Shown here: in pieces, positions 10,485 through 25,400 of the stretch
How the letters are laid out: each line of letters opens with the position of its first letter
How positions within the stretch are numbered: position 1 is the first letter of the stretch
NCBI GenBank assembly: GCA_936450465.1
Contig: OW388304.1
Coordinates: 38,593,593-38,657,592, forward strand
Direction of reading: 5' to 3'
Length of the DNA stretch: 64,000 nucleotides
From: Gibbula magus
Lineage: Eukaryota > Mollusca > Gastropoda > Trochida > Trochidae
Translations under genes and position numbers: made by a program
Notes under the pieces: generated by a model
The model's database searches: none
What the model was told of the DNA's origin: nothing
Seen by the model: the letters and a program-made list of their open reading frames with translations, nothing else

Positions 10485-13400
10485 GTGAGTGTGAACAAAA
10501 GACTTAAAGGGGCAGTAGCACGTTTTTTTGCTGAAATAAGTTGATGAAATGTATTTGAAAAATAATGTCACTAAAAGTAAACCACCCTTCTCACCACGGA
10601 ACATCAAGTTAAAAATGAGTGTACATGGTTCGTTAAAGCCATGGGAATCGTTTTTTGTCATTCGAAATAATAAAATGTGTTCACATTAAAATGGCCAAAC
10701 GAATTTTTGCTTTATATGCAACACCGTTATTACCACTACGGATAATTGGTTTGTGCAATAAGATGTTTTACCCTCTAAAGTAAATATAAATGACACAAAC
10801 TATCATTATAAATGGGAAATATGCAAAAATAAGATTTCCAAAAAACGTGCTACTGCCCCTTTAAAAGGTAGCATGTTTTCTAACAACTTCCAAACGCAAG
10901 GCATATCTCTTTCCAGTCTCCATTACTGATTTAGGCCTTGCAGTATTTCCCTCGCTATGCCGTGCCAAGATAGTGGATCGCTGCACCTGAAATGCATAAT
11001 GGACCCCAATTTTCTAGCACAGAGTGAGGGAGTGAGTTATTGTTTAACGCCGCTTCAACAGTATCGCAGCTTTTTGCGACGATCCTAGAACAGATATCTA
11101 TAGGAAATACTGCAAGGCCTACAACAGCCAGTAATGGAGACTGGCAAGAGTTATGTCTCACGTTTGGAAGTTGGTTTCCTTATGGAAATAAAGAAATCTC
11201 ACAAAAAGGAAAAGAAAATTGCAAAACAGTCCTCCTCAATCAATAAATCGAATTCTAAAACAAATGCCGTATTCATCCTAATAAACGCCCTTTCCTAATA
11301 AACGCCCCCCTTTGTATCGACTTACCTTACTTAGACTAACTAATGTTTCACTGAAGAAGAGTTTTCAATCTTGCTATCAACCTCTTATGTCCAGTAAAGT
11401 GTAAGGTACATGGTATATCCAGTCCCCCGGCGACTGTCGAATGTCTGTAAAGGCCCCTTTACACAGAGCCGCGTCCTTCGTACGACCATTGAGCGACCAA
11501 AAAAATGGACAGGACGCTCAATGGTCGGCTGATTTCGCGAAATCCCGTTTCTGTGTAAATGCTCCTGCGATCTTCGTGCGTCCTTTGTACGACCTAAAAT
11601 GCAAATAACGGTAATTTCCATGATAACCTTTGAACGAGTTGCACGTTTACGGAGCCTCCATGCTGCCTTCGCTCGGCGTTCACTGTGCAACCCTAACAAC
11701 ATTTCAGCATCAAGGGACGATCCTCGTACAACCCATCAGCCACCTCTGTGCCTTCTCTGTGCCTTCGCTGTGCCTCCATTCACGACTATGGCGACAGTTG
11801 GCCGACCACGCAGCAACACTTCTGCCTCCTCTGCGATACCTGAACAATGCTTGAGTGATCCCTGGGAGCATTCGACAACCTGGATAGACTAGGGTCTATA
11901 ATAAGCTGCATTAGTCTCAGTTGTTTCTGTCCCATTCCAAAAGTCAAAAACAACCAACCAATCAGCTTTTGCAGCTGCAATGAATAACAATAAAAAAAAA
12001 AAAAATTTGCAGAAGAATATGATGAAAAAAAACTAAAGAAGTACATATACAAAAATACATGAAATTATTAAATCCACTGGTAAACATACGAATGAAACAG
12101 GGCTTCATCATTCAAATGGGTTACATTTAAGTTTATGAAACATTATCTTTCATACTTCTGAAAATCATACCTTGTAAAAACTACCCGGTAGTCTCTTTTT
12201 AAAATCTTCTTAACAGGGAGATAAAAAGTAAAAAGAGAGTAAAAAGGGGATTTTTGGCTTGTTTTACGATGTCCTATTTTAGGTATTTCTTAATTTGTAA
12301 AAAAAATTATCCAACATTCTGGGGAAAAAAGCTATTCCAACACCCGTATGTGTTTGAATAAAGATTATGATAAAAGTATCAAACCCGAATGAATGAAATG
12401 CGTACTTCTTTACAAAACTTGTTATTATCAAAGACATTTCAAATCGACTCTATCCGACAGCAGCATTCCGTTCTTATAGTTAAATATGTGATGGCGTTTC
12501 TTTACAAGTGAGTTTATACATCTTTCTTTGCTTTACTTTTCTGTTGTCTTGCTCCTTTTTGGTGCCATAGTCTTATCAAAGATTTGCCAACAGAAAGAAA
12601 GAAACATGCGAGAATCGATCATCTATTTTTTGGAGAATTTACGAGGACGCTCACAGAAGGCTGAGTGAATGCAGAAAGAAGGCACAACACTCGTCATGGT
12701 CGCACAAAGGTTGTCGTGGTCGCTGCATGAAGGCAGAACGGTCATGATATAAACGGATCTGATTGCACAGAGGACGCAGTAGGAAGGCACAAGGGAGGCA
12801 GAGGCATCGCCCAACGTTATCGAATTTCTTACATGGCGATCATTGAGCGTCCTTTGCGACCTTAGAACGTCCATTGTACGACCTTTCTGCGTCATGGGAG
12901 CAACCATTGAGCGACCAGAATCGACGGCGACCCCTCTGCGGAAGTTTTGAGCATGTTCAAAATTTGTTGGCGTCCTCCGCGTTCTTGGCGATCAATCGCG
13001 ATGTCTCAACATCCCTTGTGCCACCTCCTCAAGACCTTAGCAACCATTCTGCCTCCTTTGACCGTCCAACGGCGATCTGTTATGTTTTTTGGTCACACAG
13101 AGGACGCACAACGGTCTTTATGTCTGTGTAAAGGGGCCTTAACGATCAGTCACTACACATTCTATGCGACCGCCATGTTTTAAGAAACATTTAACTCTTC
13201 TTTACATTTATGTGATACACTTATTTTGATTAAAACTCTGAAATAAAATCGATGTTCCTCTTTCTTTTGGACATCAACAGACATTTTTTTTAATGAACGC
13301 CCCATTTTTCCAAATTTTTTTATACGCCCAGGGCTTCTATTATGGCGAATACGGTAGTTATTGTTCGTTTAAACAACAGAGATCCATTTCCCATCCTCAA

Positions 13401-16400
13401 ATTATCAAAAGGTGTTCACACGAAAATGGCTGTTGGCAGTTTCCCTTTTATTCATGACACCATTTTCTATATGCAATGTAAGCGTCGCAGCATATGGTCT
13501 ATCAGCGATATTCATGCAATATAGCTTGACTTAGATCAGCAAGTAATAAATAACACACTAAACTTCATCCCCACAAATAAAGTTTTACTATTTAACTAGA
13601 TTTAATGCCATTTTAGGTATTATGAAATTTTATTAACTTAACTTAAACTTAAAATTTAAAATCATGCAACTCGTGATGAGCTACAGAGCCAATGGCTTTA
13701 TTTTTATGAAACTTGTAAATGGTCTTGATATTTAACTTGCTTTTGCTCATTTGATACCAAACCATAAAGTGTTGTTAAACAGAACACTATTCAGTGTTCT
13801 TATCTATAATTTGACAAGCAATGAAATATTTATCAGTGAAATAAACTGTCTATCAAACTGCAGTGAAGATATCATATTTTTAGCTTATGGCATGGCATGG
13901 CATGGTGTCTGGCATCCATCCCTCCATCCGTCCCTCCATCCATCCACCGTCCATCTGTAAACTTTTGCATTTTTGTCTTCTTTTCCAAAACCACTTGGTC
14001 TAGGGAACTGAAATTTTGTTAGGACTCATTTGCCAATGGGGATTCTAAATTGTAAAATTGGTGACTGTGACCCCCAAATAGGGTCACAGGGGTCACAACT
14101 TTAAAAACCTATTTTCATCTTCTTCTCCAGTTCCAAAAGGTCAAGAGAGCTGAAAAGTTGTGTGCAGACTCCTTGGCCAATGAGGACTCTAAATTGTTGA
14201 TCTCGTGACCCCGTGACCCTAAATGGGGTCACAGGGGTCACAACCTTAAAAACTTATTTATCTTCTTCTCCAGTTCTAAAACGTCAAGACAGCTGGAAAG
14301 TTGTGTGCAGACTCCTTTGCTAATGGGGATTCCAAATTGTAGATTTCGTTACCCCTTGACCCAAAATAGGTTCACAGCGGTGGGGCCAGTGGGGATTCTA
14401 AATTGTAGATTTTGTGGGCCACAGGGGTCATGACCTAAAAAGCTATTTTCATCTTGAGATTTTATGTGCTCTTCAAAGGGAGGCAATTCAGAGCTACAGA
14501 TAAGGTTTTGGTTGATTGAGTAATGTATTCGCTTGTGTTCACCTTAATTGAGTGTCCAACCTTTATTTTGAGTAACCAAATAAATTGTACGCAGCTCAAT
14601 CAAATCAATTGGGTATTTTACCAATTTTGCATTAACTATCGAAATGACCAAAAATAAAAGACGTTTCACACATTGGGTAAAAGCCATCAAATATTCAAAT
14701 GAATTGGTCATAAGACAGTGAATACTGACTCTTACAAAGAAAAGGAAAAAAGTACCTAACCATTGAAATAATTCTACAAGATGGCGCCGCAAGTTGATGA
14801 GGACCCCACACCTTTCACACAACTCTGTCTTACACAATCAGGAATTTTCAAAATATGCAATATTTGTTTCTTATTTTGATCTAAATTGAAAGAGTATAAT
14901 TTATGAAGACAGTATCAATGAAATTAAAGGCTTTTCCATATTGATTAATAATGTTTAAAAACAAAAAGTATACATGTATGAGGAAATTTTCTCTTAAGTT
15001 CTTGATATTCTGGGGGATTAGGAGGTTTGTAAATTCAAAACCCATTACAGTCAACCTAAAATGTAAAATACCATAATATTGAATATACAAATCCATATAA
15101 CATAAGAAAAATTGAGTTCTCCATACTATTTTATAGTATCCTTAGAAAACAAAGACAATTTTGTTCAAAAAGAGATAACTCCAAAGCTGGACTGAATACT
15201 ACTTAAATACAATTTTCACTTAAATATGTTTGGACAAAATATGTTTTTGTATCAGTTATCAAAGTCTATTTAGATTAGTTACAATAAAATAATTATGATC
15301 CTATTCCTATAGACACATTTAAAATTCCAATGCATATGTATGACACGGATACTGAAAACGGCCATAGAAGCTATAAGGCAATGCACTACTGACAAATATG
15401 AGTGTTCAGAAACAAGGTTTGTTGAACCTGTTTAAATGCTGATTCATCTAGTATATATTGGATATGTAGTGTAATATGAGAGATGATTCATAAGACTTCC
15501 ACGTTGAATAATGTAACATGTGAAAATATGTAACATCTCATTCATTGTTTATGATTTTGCATATTTGTTCAAGTAGCCAAACAGGACATGGTCAAAGTCC
15601 ATGTTTGACCATAGATCATGTTACAAACAACAAAAACAGGATTTATTTTTCACTGAAAAAGTAACAAGCCAGCCTGACTGGTCAGTTTTATCGAATGGTA
15701 TCGTCACAAATATAACTGGTTGCTTTGTAGGCCAGCGCAAACTGCTTCGCGGTAGATAGTTAACATAGAGAAGTTCTATAAGTACTTCCATACCAGTTGA
15801 TAAACACAACACGTTTGAGTGGTCGCAGAGAACTGGTGAGATAATATTAAAGCCCTGTAATACCAGTCGAGATCAGTTTTCAGGTTTCAGTAACTGACAC
15901 CAATTACATATACGCAAGTAAATTTTTTACATTACTTTGTGTACGCATTAGACGTAAGCTTAATTGAATATTTTCGAAAATGTAAGCACATTTGTACGCA
16001 ATAGAACTTAGAGGAATTGGGCTTTTACAAAAATGAATGCGTAATTTACACTAATACGCAGATTATCTGTAGCTCTGCAATTTATAAGAAACAACAGTGA
16101 TGAATTAAATCTTCAAGTGTGTCTTTATTTGTAGGGGATTTTATCTCTGGCCTCTAAGATAGGTCAGAGGGGTAAGGATCTTAAGACCTATTTCATCTTC
16201 TCCATTTAAAGTGCTTCCTATGTGTTGTACCTCTCACCTAGAAGTTGACATTTTCAATTAGTTAATGTATATATAGCCTGATGAGCTACAGAGCCAGTGG
16301 CTCTATTTTTTCTGTGACCAGTGGCCAGTGCCTAATATGATATGTCACTACTCTGAGGTTAAAGTTCAATAGATTGACGTCATAAAACAATGGTCTGATG

Positions 16401-19400
16401 TTGTGAATTCTCTTACAACGTCACATTAAACAGTTAATGACGGCCTCTTCCTAGCGGCAACTCGACACGAAAACCCTCTTGACGTATACAATTTTACACT
16501 TTTACACTTTTGAAAATATAAACTTTCTGCCTCACTCAGTTAGGTACATGTTATTACCTTTGGTCAGGAAAAGCCAGACCTCTATTCATAAACCCATATG
16601 GTTGACAAAAACCGAGTTAATATTATTGATATGAGCACATGTGCACATATCACGTTTGCCTTGCAAACATTGTTTCACAGCCACTTGAGAACATTTCTAC
16701 TTCACTCAGTCAGAATCATGATAAGAAATGTGAAATACCTTCTATTTATTATATGACAGGCAATGAAATACTGGGAATTATCAGTGACATAAACTGTCTA
16801 ACAAGCTAAAATGAAAATAACTTAAATTTTCACTGCGACCAGTGACTGATATAATTTGACGTCATAAAACAATTGTCTCACGCGGCGAATTGGCTTATGA
16901 CGTCATAGTGTTGCTGTGGTGACGGGCTGCTCCTAGCGGCCGTTCGGCGAGAAAAGGACCCTTTTCGGGCATAATTACAAGGATAACATCATATAATAAA
17001 TAGAATATCCGTCAACTCTTGACAAATACCATATTTATCCCATCAAGTGAGGTAGAAAGGTTATATTTACACGAGTGGCGCAACCACGAGTGAATGAGTG
17101 ATCTTTCTACCTCACGTATTAGTCAAGAAAAGCAGAGACCATAAAATAAAGGGACTGGACTCGACAGTAGATTATCATCAACTATGTGTGCCTCGGCCAG
17201 ATGTGCATTCGACCCGACTTGAAGTCCTGCTGTGATTGCAAAAAGTCATAACTGGAAACATCATGTTATATTTACAATACACCAAATGAAAGTTTATCAT
17301 ATCTTTATTTCATACATCCTGGTAACCAAGGAAATATTTGTATATTAAATGAGTTATAAGAGACACAGAATCGGCACTTTCGAAATTTTCCCGGACGCCA
17401 TCTTGTTCTAGCGAGGCACACAAATATTCCTGCCTGCGGCTGAGTGAGTGAGTGAGTGAATTATTGCTTAACGCCGCTTCGGCAGTATCGCAGCCATAAG
17501 CGGCGAACCTGCGGCTGAGTCCAGTCCCTTTATTTTATAGTCTCTGAGAAAAGACAAATATCCTCTATATATTCCTCAGCTGGTATCCTACTGAAAGCCA
17601 AGGGTCTGGCTATACTGACGGTGGTGAAGGCCGGGTTCCTCGTCACAGCTCGGGGAGGGAGTGGGATCGTCATCGCAAAACTGGAGGATGCTGACGAAGA
17701 TTCCGACACATGTGGTTAGTAAAATACCATCTACATCTAGTTGAGAACATTGATGTAGTGGTTAGCATGCTGACCTCTCACGTAAAGACACTAAAACTTT
17801 CTCATACTGTGTTGTGTCCCTGGGAAAGGCACTTTATCTACTCAATCCTGTTTAAATGGGTACCTGGACAAAGGATGTACGGATCTACCAGGGTATACTA
17901 TAAGAATAATCAAAGAGTTACAAGGAATTACGGATTATCTGTCCCGAGTTAATTATTGTGATAAACTCCGAGCTTTAGCGAGGAGTTTGACATAATAATT
18001 CACGAGGGACAGATAATTTGTAATTCCGAGCACCGAGTTGGTTATTCTTTTTCTTACCCAAGATCATTTTAATGAGTAAAAATAAAAAAACAAGACCCCA
18101 ATTCACGATCTTTGATACAAGTGTAAATTACAAATTGTAGTCATACATAAACTCTTTCACATCTTCAGGATGTGCATATCTAAATAGTTTCCAACTTTCT
18201 CTATTTTTTCAGAACTATTCTAAAGTAACTGTTGAATTTTATTGCCAAAACGGTTTACTGACATAGTAAACAACTCGTTTATATTGTAAACTATGTCGCA
18301 GAATGAGAGAAAATTAATGAAAACGTGAACTTACAATCGCACTGTTGAAATGCAAGATAGGAGTGTAATTACGTCACCAAATGACGTCATGGTTAATGAC
18401 GTCACAAAGCAATGACGTCACGGCAGTGCAGTCGGCGACTCTTGCATGTTGCTTCGCCTTGCAAGTTTAGTACTGTAATTACGGTCTCGGAAACTAAGGT
18501 TGAACATGATTTTATATTTAATAAGTTTTACTGACATGTGACTTCAATTAGGTATGCTCGAAATTGTTCAATTATGTGATTTTGCTTAAACAGGATAGCT
18601 AAGGAATTCATGAATGAGCGCAAGGTAGTTCCGTCAACCAATCAAAACGCAAGTTATATTTAGAAAAACTGACCATTATGAAAACTTTAATACCCGGCAT
18701 ATCTGTGCCCGCTTGGGTGAGAAGAAAAATTGTGTGCTTTAAGCATGCTATTTAGCGTGAATATAGCGCTATACAAATGGACTACTTTATCTTTTCTTTT
18801 AAAGGATAGATGTAATGACATATGGTCAAATTCGTATTCATTAAAATGGGGTGTCAATTTGACAATTGCTTGATTTTAAATTTTTAAAATCTGTCTATAA
18901 ATTACTTGGATACGGCTTTTTTTTTTAAAAACTAATTTAGTCCCGGTGACCAGAATGAAAATCTGCGGGGGTGTGGTCCCTGAAGGGATGAGTCCTGTGA
19001 CATCACTGGAGTAATCTCATTATCGGCGATAGTCATAATTCAATGTAATTTCGCAACATTTTGAATGTAAATTTAACTAACAAATCTCAATAAAACAGCT
19101 TAAATTTTCAATACATCAAATGTTTAGATACCCAACTAGGTAATTCTGCAGATGACAATTACATAATTATTGCATAAACATGTGTTTTTGGCAATTTAAC
19201 ACACCTCATAAATGCATCTAGCAGCAATGATAATCATCATTAATAAATGAGGCTCCACGGAGCAGGTCACGACCCCTTCGTCTTTGGTTAATCAGTCACG
19301 CCTCAAAGATTCTTTTTAAAACAGATCGCTGTGGTGATAGCGGCATTGTTAAATTGGTAAATTAAAATCGTCTTAATAACCAATTGCAAGTGTATATTGT

Positions 19401-22400
19401 CTCGATTTTATGCTCAATTGATTCTGATTTATAATCCAAGTAGAGGTTATAATCTGTCATTCTTGAGAAAACTCTTTTAGTGTGGATCCCAGGATTTTCT
19501 AGTGATGCTTATCTTTATAGGGAGGATTCTCTTTGGGTATCTTTTGTCGAAATGAAATTTGAGTTCATACATATATCTCATTGCAACATAAGCATGTCAA
19601 AACATATTACTAGTAATGTTTTTGTGGCTTGACAACTTGACAAAAAAAGGTGAATATTCAACAAAACGAAAACAATGAGAAGTGAAGACATTCATTGGTG
19701 CTACAAATGTTGAACGCTTTGTTCTTCCAAGGGAAGATTCAGGGCCCAGTTGATTTTAGTGATCTTGACATTATTTTTTAATTTTGAAGTATTAATTTGC
19801 GGTGGGGGATCATTTCACTTTAGTGACAATTGCTTGTTTACAAGGAATAATGATTATTTATATATTATATTATGCATATGTGTGTCCTTCAGGCTGGTCG
19901 GCGCCCACGGCTATTGCTATTGCAGGGCTGGGAGGAGGCTTTGAGATCGGAGCTGAGGTGAGTGGTAAAAAAAAATCATCGGCAGGGGTCTTGTCTTGTG
20001 ATCTTGTCTAACTCCTTTCATATTCTTTAAATTCAGGGGGCGGATAGCCCAGTGGTTAGTGAGTTCGGCCTAAGAGGTCCGGGGTTCGATTCCCACCAGG
20101 GGCATGGCAACTTTGTCTGCAGTAGAGAACTGTTCTACACGCAGTAAGGTTTGGGTGCAATGCTACACTGAATTTCAGCGTAGTACCACCCATGGTTCGC
20201 TAGTTCCAGCCGATGCTCGCAGGTTTCACCGCAAAGCATAGCCACATGGCGTTGCGGGCTTTCTCCCTGCCGTAATACTAGCAGCTGCGATGTAAGTGAA
20301 ATACTCTTGAAAGCGGCGTTAAACCCCAACTCACCTCACCTCACTTTAAATTCAACCAATCACAACCGCACATTGAAGGGGGCGGGGAGGGTCACATATT
20401 GAATCGGGTGGATTTGGGGGGGTCACATATTGAAGGTTGTGGTGAGGGTGTATGGGGGGATTCACCTGGGGTTCACCAAATTTACATGCAAACATTTTGA
20501 TAGGGGTTGTAAGGTGGGGGGAAGGGATAAACTCCCTAAACCCTCTGTAGGGATCCGCCACTGATTGTCGTTTGAGCTAAACCTTAAGAATCTAAGACTG
20601 CAATAATTACTGAACTAAGATGTGTAGAGAAAAACGTTATTTATTACACCCTCTGAAACACTATTCTCTTCAGGTGACAGACTTTGTCATCATCCTCAAC
20701 AAGCGGACAGCAGTGGATGCATTTTCAAAGGGAGGTAACCTAACCCTCGGGGGTAATTTCACAATCGCAGCAGGACCCCTGGGTCGGAACATTGAGGGAG
20801 ACGTATCGTTGAGGAGCCCGGCTGCTATGTACACTTACTCCAAGACAAAGGGGATATTTGCGGGAATCTCCATCGAGGGAAGTGGGCTTATAGAGAGGAA
20901 GGACGCAAACAGAAAGTGAGTATTTCTTGTTGAAACGAACTTTGAGAGGACATTGCCGTTTACTCAAATATGTTATTAATATGATGCTTATTGCACAATC
21001 CATGTGCAACATATTACTGATGTGTTTATGACTTTATATTTGAAAATTTGATGAAGGCAAACGCATATTCTTTCAAAAATAAAAACAATGAAGGTTCTAT
21101 CTGGGTATTTTTTGTGGAAATGAAATTCAAGAGGATGTTCTCGTTTACACAAATATGATATAAATACATGATTAAAACACAGTAGAATTAAAAAATATTA
21201 ATGAAGCTTATATTTTGATGACTTTATATTTCACAATTTGATAAAGACAAGCACATATTTGTTGAAAAATAAAAACAATGAGAACTGAAGCCATGACATC
21301 GGCTCTGCGAGTGGGGAAAACTTGCTACGGACTAAATGAATATTGGTTTTTCGTTTTAATATATATTTATGTGTTACTATGTGAATTTTCTATTATTGTA
21401 TAACAGTTTAATTTTCAAAAACGTGTAAAATTGGGTTAAATGTAGTGTGTTTTCATTTCACATAATGCCAAGAATCCAATATGGCTGATGCTGCCAATAG
21501 ATCGGTGATAGAACTTTCCCCTTAAGTGAAGCCATTCATCGGTGCTACAAGTGTGGAAAGCTTTGCTAAGGCGCAACACGACATTGTTGCTTAGTTTAAT
21601 GATGCAGTATGTGTTATGATGTGTATATACCATCAACGCATATGTTTTATTTATTTTTTATATTTTTATATACTTTATTTTATTTTTAAATTTTTATATA
21701 CAGCGTTTTTCATTTCATGTAATGTTAAAAACAAGATGGCAGATAATCAGAGACAGAACTCCCTCTTTAAACATGTCTTTGGAGTCAAATATGTCCAACG
21801 TTATCAGTTACGAGAAGTTCCAACAGACGCTGAAAATTATCACACACTTATTGTGCATTGGTTATGTTGCACCTAATTGGTTACATGTATCTTTCAACGA
21901 GCATGATTAAAGGAATTTTGTCATTATTTTCACAATGTAATACTTGAGATTATTTTTAGCCCATCTGGCCCTATGGGCGTATGGCAAGGCATGGTGTCAG
22001 TCCATCCGTCCGTCTGTAAACTTTTCGCTTTTTAGACTTTTCTACGGAACCAGTGGCTCTAGAGAGCTGAAATGTTGTGTACAGACTCCTCAGCCAAAGA
22101 GGATTCTAAATTGTAGATTTGGTGACCCTGTGGCCTCAAATATAGGTCACAGGGGTCATGACCTAAAGACTTACTTTCATCTTCTTCTCCATTATGTAAA
22201 GTACTTAAAATTTGTTATGACTTTGAGAAAAAATACTTCTGGAAAATGTTCTTATTTAGTTTAATGCCTAATTAGCTCCAGAGCCAATGGCTCTATTTAT
22301 TAGATTTTCAACCTTTAAAAACAAAACATGCATAGAGGCTACAGAGACCATGGCCCTATTTTTGCCAGATTCTATGGGCAGGATATCAGAGCGTTCCAGA

Positions 22401-25400
22401 TCCTGTCTGGTGAGGTTGAACCTCCGGCAGAATGCGCCGCACTCTACGACGTGTTGAGACATCACCGAGAACATGCAATGAAGGCAGCCGTTGCCATGGC
22501 GAAGGAGCAGGCATGGAAACATCGACACACCATTAAAGATGTTGTGACCACCGGCATCTCGCACAAACTTGGGGTGAGCTGGTTTCTGTGATGTTCTGAA
22601 TTGTAATGGTTACACTGAGTTTTACCATCTTATGTATTCTAAAAATAAGATTTTAAATGAACCATTCTCTTAATTAATTATCATTGGTCACCCCAAGCAT
22701 GTTGTCCTGATATGCGCTGCTTGTGGTGTGGTGGCCAATAAACGTCAGTTTTGTTCAGTCCTATGCATAGCTCAGTTTACTGTAATCAGTGAAGTTGAGA
22801 TTGATATTTTGTTTTGGCCTATAAAATAATGGGCAGATAATTTGAGTTTATGTATGAAAGAGTCCAGGGGTGATCTGCCATTGGAGTTCAAGATTAACCA
22901 GTCATTAAAAGAAATGGCCCCCAGTGTATTCAATACAGTCAAGCCGCGATGGTCCGGCCACTGATAATCCGAATCTCACAGTGTCCGAACGGAAGCAAGC
23001 TGTAACCAAACTAATCTCTATATAAACTCATTAAATGTTGATTCATTAACCCTTACGTTGCGTATATATATTTTACCCTTTTTAGCCCCTGTGGCAGAAT
23101 TTACAGGCTCGCAGCTCGCAGCAGTAGTTTGAGCTTAGGCACTAACGAGCTCTGCTGGCGGAATTTCCAGGCGGGGATTCCGGTACCGTTTTTACGAAAT
23201 ATACCGCATCTACATGGCGAATACGGGCTATATACGCGCGTTGAATACAAATTCAAGTCGCGGCACCCGTACACAAATGGTTGCTTTATACCCGCATCTT
23301 TGAATTATTTTTTTACGATTTTTCTTTACTTTTCTATTACTTTGTAAAGATTGTCTTTAATTCGGGCCTTATAACATCATGAATTTGGAGCGCGCTACTG
23401 AAATTTTTATATGGACTTGAAGACCAGATGTTTGTCTTTACAATGATATAAAAAATATTAGAATGCGACCTATGGTTATAATTCTATTGTCATCTAAAGT
23501 TTGTCTTTATTTCCAGCTTTATGAAATCAAAACTCCTGAGCGCGCATATTGGGAAATTTATATGTGCTTGTAGATAGTTTATTCCTCTTTACAATGACAT
23601 AAAAATTATTAGAATACGACTTATGGTTCAGAAAATATAACCAACCAAAGGAGAGTGACGCTACCCCGACAGTACGACGTGAATGGTCCCGACGCGCACC
23701 AAGTTACTGGCACTGCTTGGTCCCCCCGGGACTGTGCTAATTACAGTACCGTTACCTCCTCGAGACCTCCTCGAGACCTCCTCGAGGGTGCCAGAGCCGA
23801 GTGCGCGTGGAACTAATGGGTACTAATGAGCACAGCATACACTTATCACCGCGGCGAACGCAATACATGTTGCGCGGTGTAAAGTTTGTCTTTATTTCCA
23901 GCTTTATAAAATCGTAAATTATTTCGCGCGCATGCAAAACACGTATGTACTTGAAGACAATTTATTCCTCTTTACAATGATATAAAAATTATTGGAATAC
24001 GTCAAATGGTTCGCAATATATGAAGAGCGTAAGGAAGGCACCCCCAGTACTTAGAAAATTCATTTTTGAAAAACTAACTTTTTGCGACATCTGGCGCATC
24101 ACTTGCCGCATGTTTATTTTTCGCTGCGCATATACATATGATACATGGAATTGAAGACAATTTATTGCTCTTTACGATGATGCAAAAAGAAAAAAAATGC
24201 GCAACTTCTTTCGGAAGCTATAGCGTGCCAAATGAAGGTACCCTCGGTACTTTGAGGCAACTTTTTGACTATCGCGCATATCGGGGCACGTGCCGCAACT
24301 TTAGTTTTTCGTGCGCATGTATAAATTTTATATTGAATCAAAGCCGAATCTTTCCTCTTTACCCCATGTAAGTTTTATGAAAATCGGACACCCGGTTCAG
24401 CATTTATGGGTGTTTTTTATGATGCGGTTCTGGCTGAACTTCCAATGAAAGCTCGCATTCACTTTCTCTGTCTCTTTGATAAAATAAAAAATATTTTATT
24501 TGCAATGACATGTATTACAATGAAATTACAATGCATTTATGTACAAATATACACAATATTTACCTGCGGTTGTGCGCAGAACAGCTTTAGGGACCTAACA
24601 AGGTATGTATATAATGTGTATATACTGGTTGTCCACACTTCGGCTCTCTTTACTTTCAATTTTCTTCTTCTTCATTCCCTTCTTCATTTCTTTCTTTTTC
24701 CGTGGCAGTGATGTAAGCCCTGGAATAGTCAGTGGCGATGTGGTACAGTTTGAAGCATGGTGCGGCGCACAGAGAAACATTACAATCTGTACATTCATAA
24801 GAAGACTCTCTGCCTACTCGTTTTTTCTTCCTTGCTGGCCCATTGCCTTCTTCAATCTGTTTTGCGAGGACGGCGCGTTTTGCCTTAGAGCATACCACAC
24901 ACATCCTTGTGACGTTTTTCTTCCTTCCGACAGGCTCAATCTTCGTCGGAAAGTGACGTCCATGAAGACGAGTGACACTCTCGTCGCTCGTGCTCGGCCG
25001 ACCACGGGGACGTCTGCAAAGTGATGGAACTTGTTCCTTGTCTGCAAATGTTACTATATGTTGCGCCAAAGCCTTCCTGTATTCCCGACTTGTTTTTAGA
25101 GGTTTATCTTTGCTGTATTCTTTATAAACGATGTAAGAGTTCAACATGGCAACGTTGAGAACGTGAAACCAAACCCGTTTCCACCACTTCAGGGTCTTCA
25201 CTCGGAACGGCGTGTACGACAACATCTGGTCGGCCCGATCAACACCTCCCATGTACTTGTTGTACGCTGTTACAATGCGCGGCTTGAGAACTGGTTCCCC
25301 TGTTGCCCGGTTCTTCTTCCCTGTTTGTTCAAGTTGTGTATCTTCAACAGTAGACATGAGAAGCACTGATTTTCTATCTTCGTAGCGAAGAACGAGTAGG

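Noticed and set aside
20036..20115. Possible tRNA gene
   Set aside because: A and B boxes are present but the same head is joined to a SINE body and tail in four other places; it is a tRNA-derived SINE.
24605..25024. 139-codon + strand frame
   Set aside because: Antisense to the transposase C-terminus.
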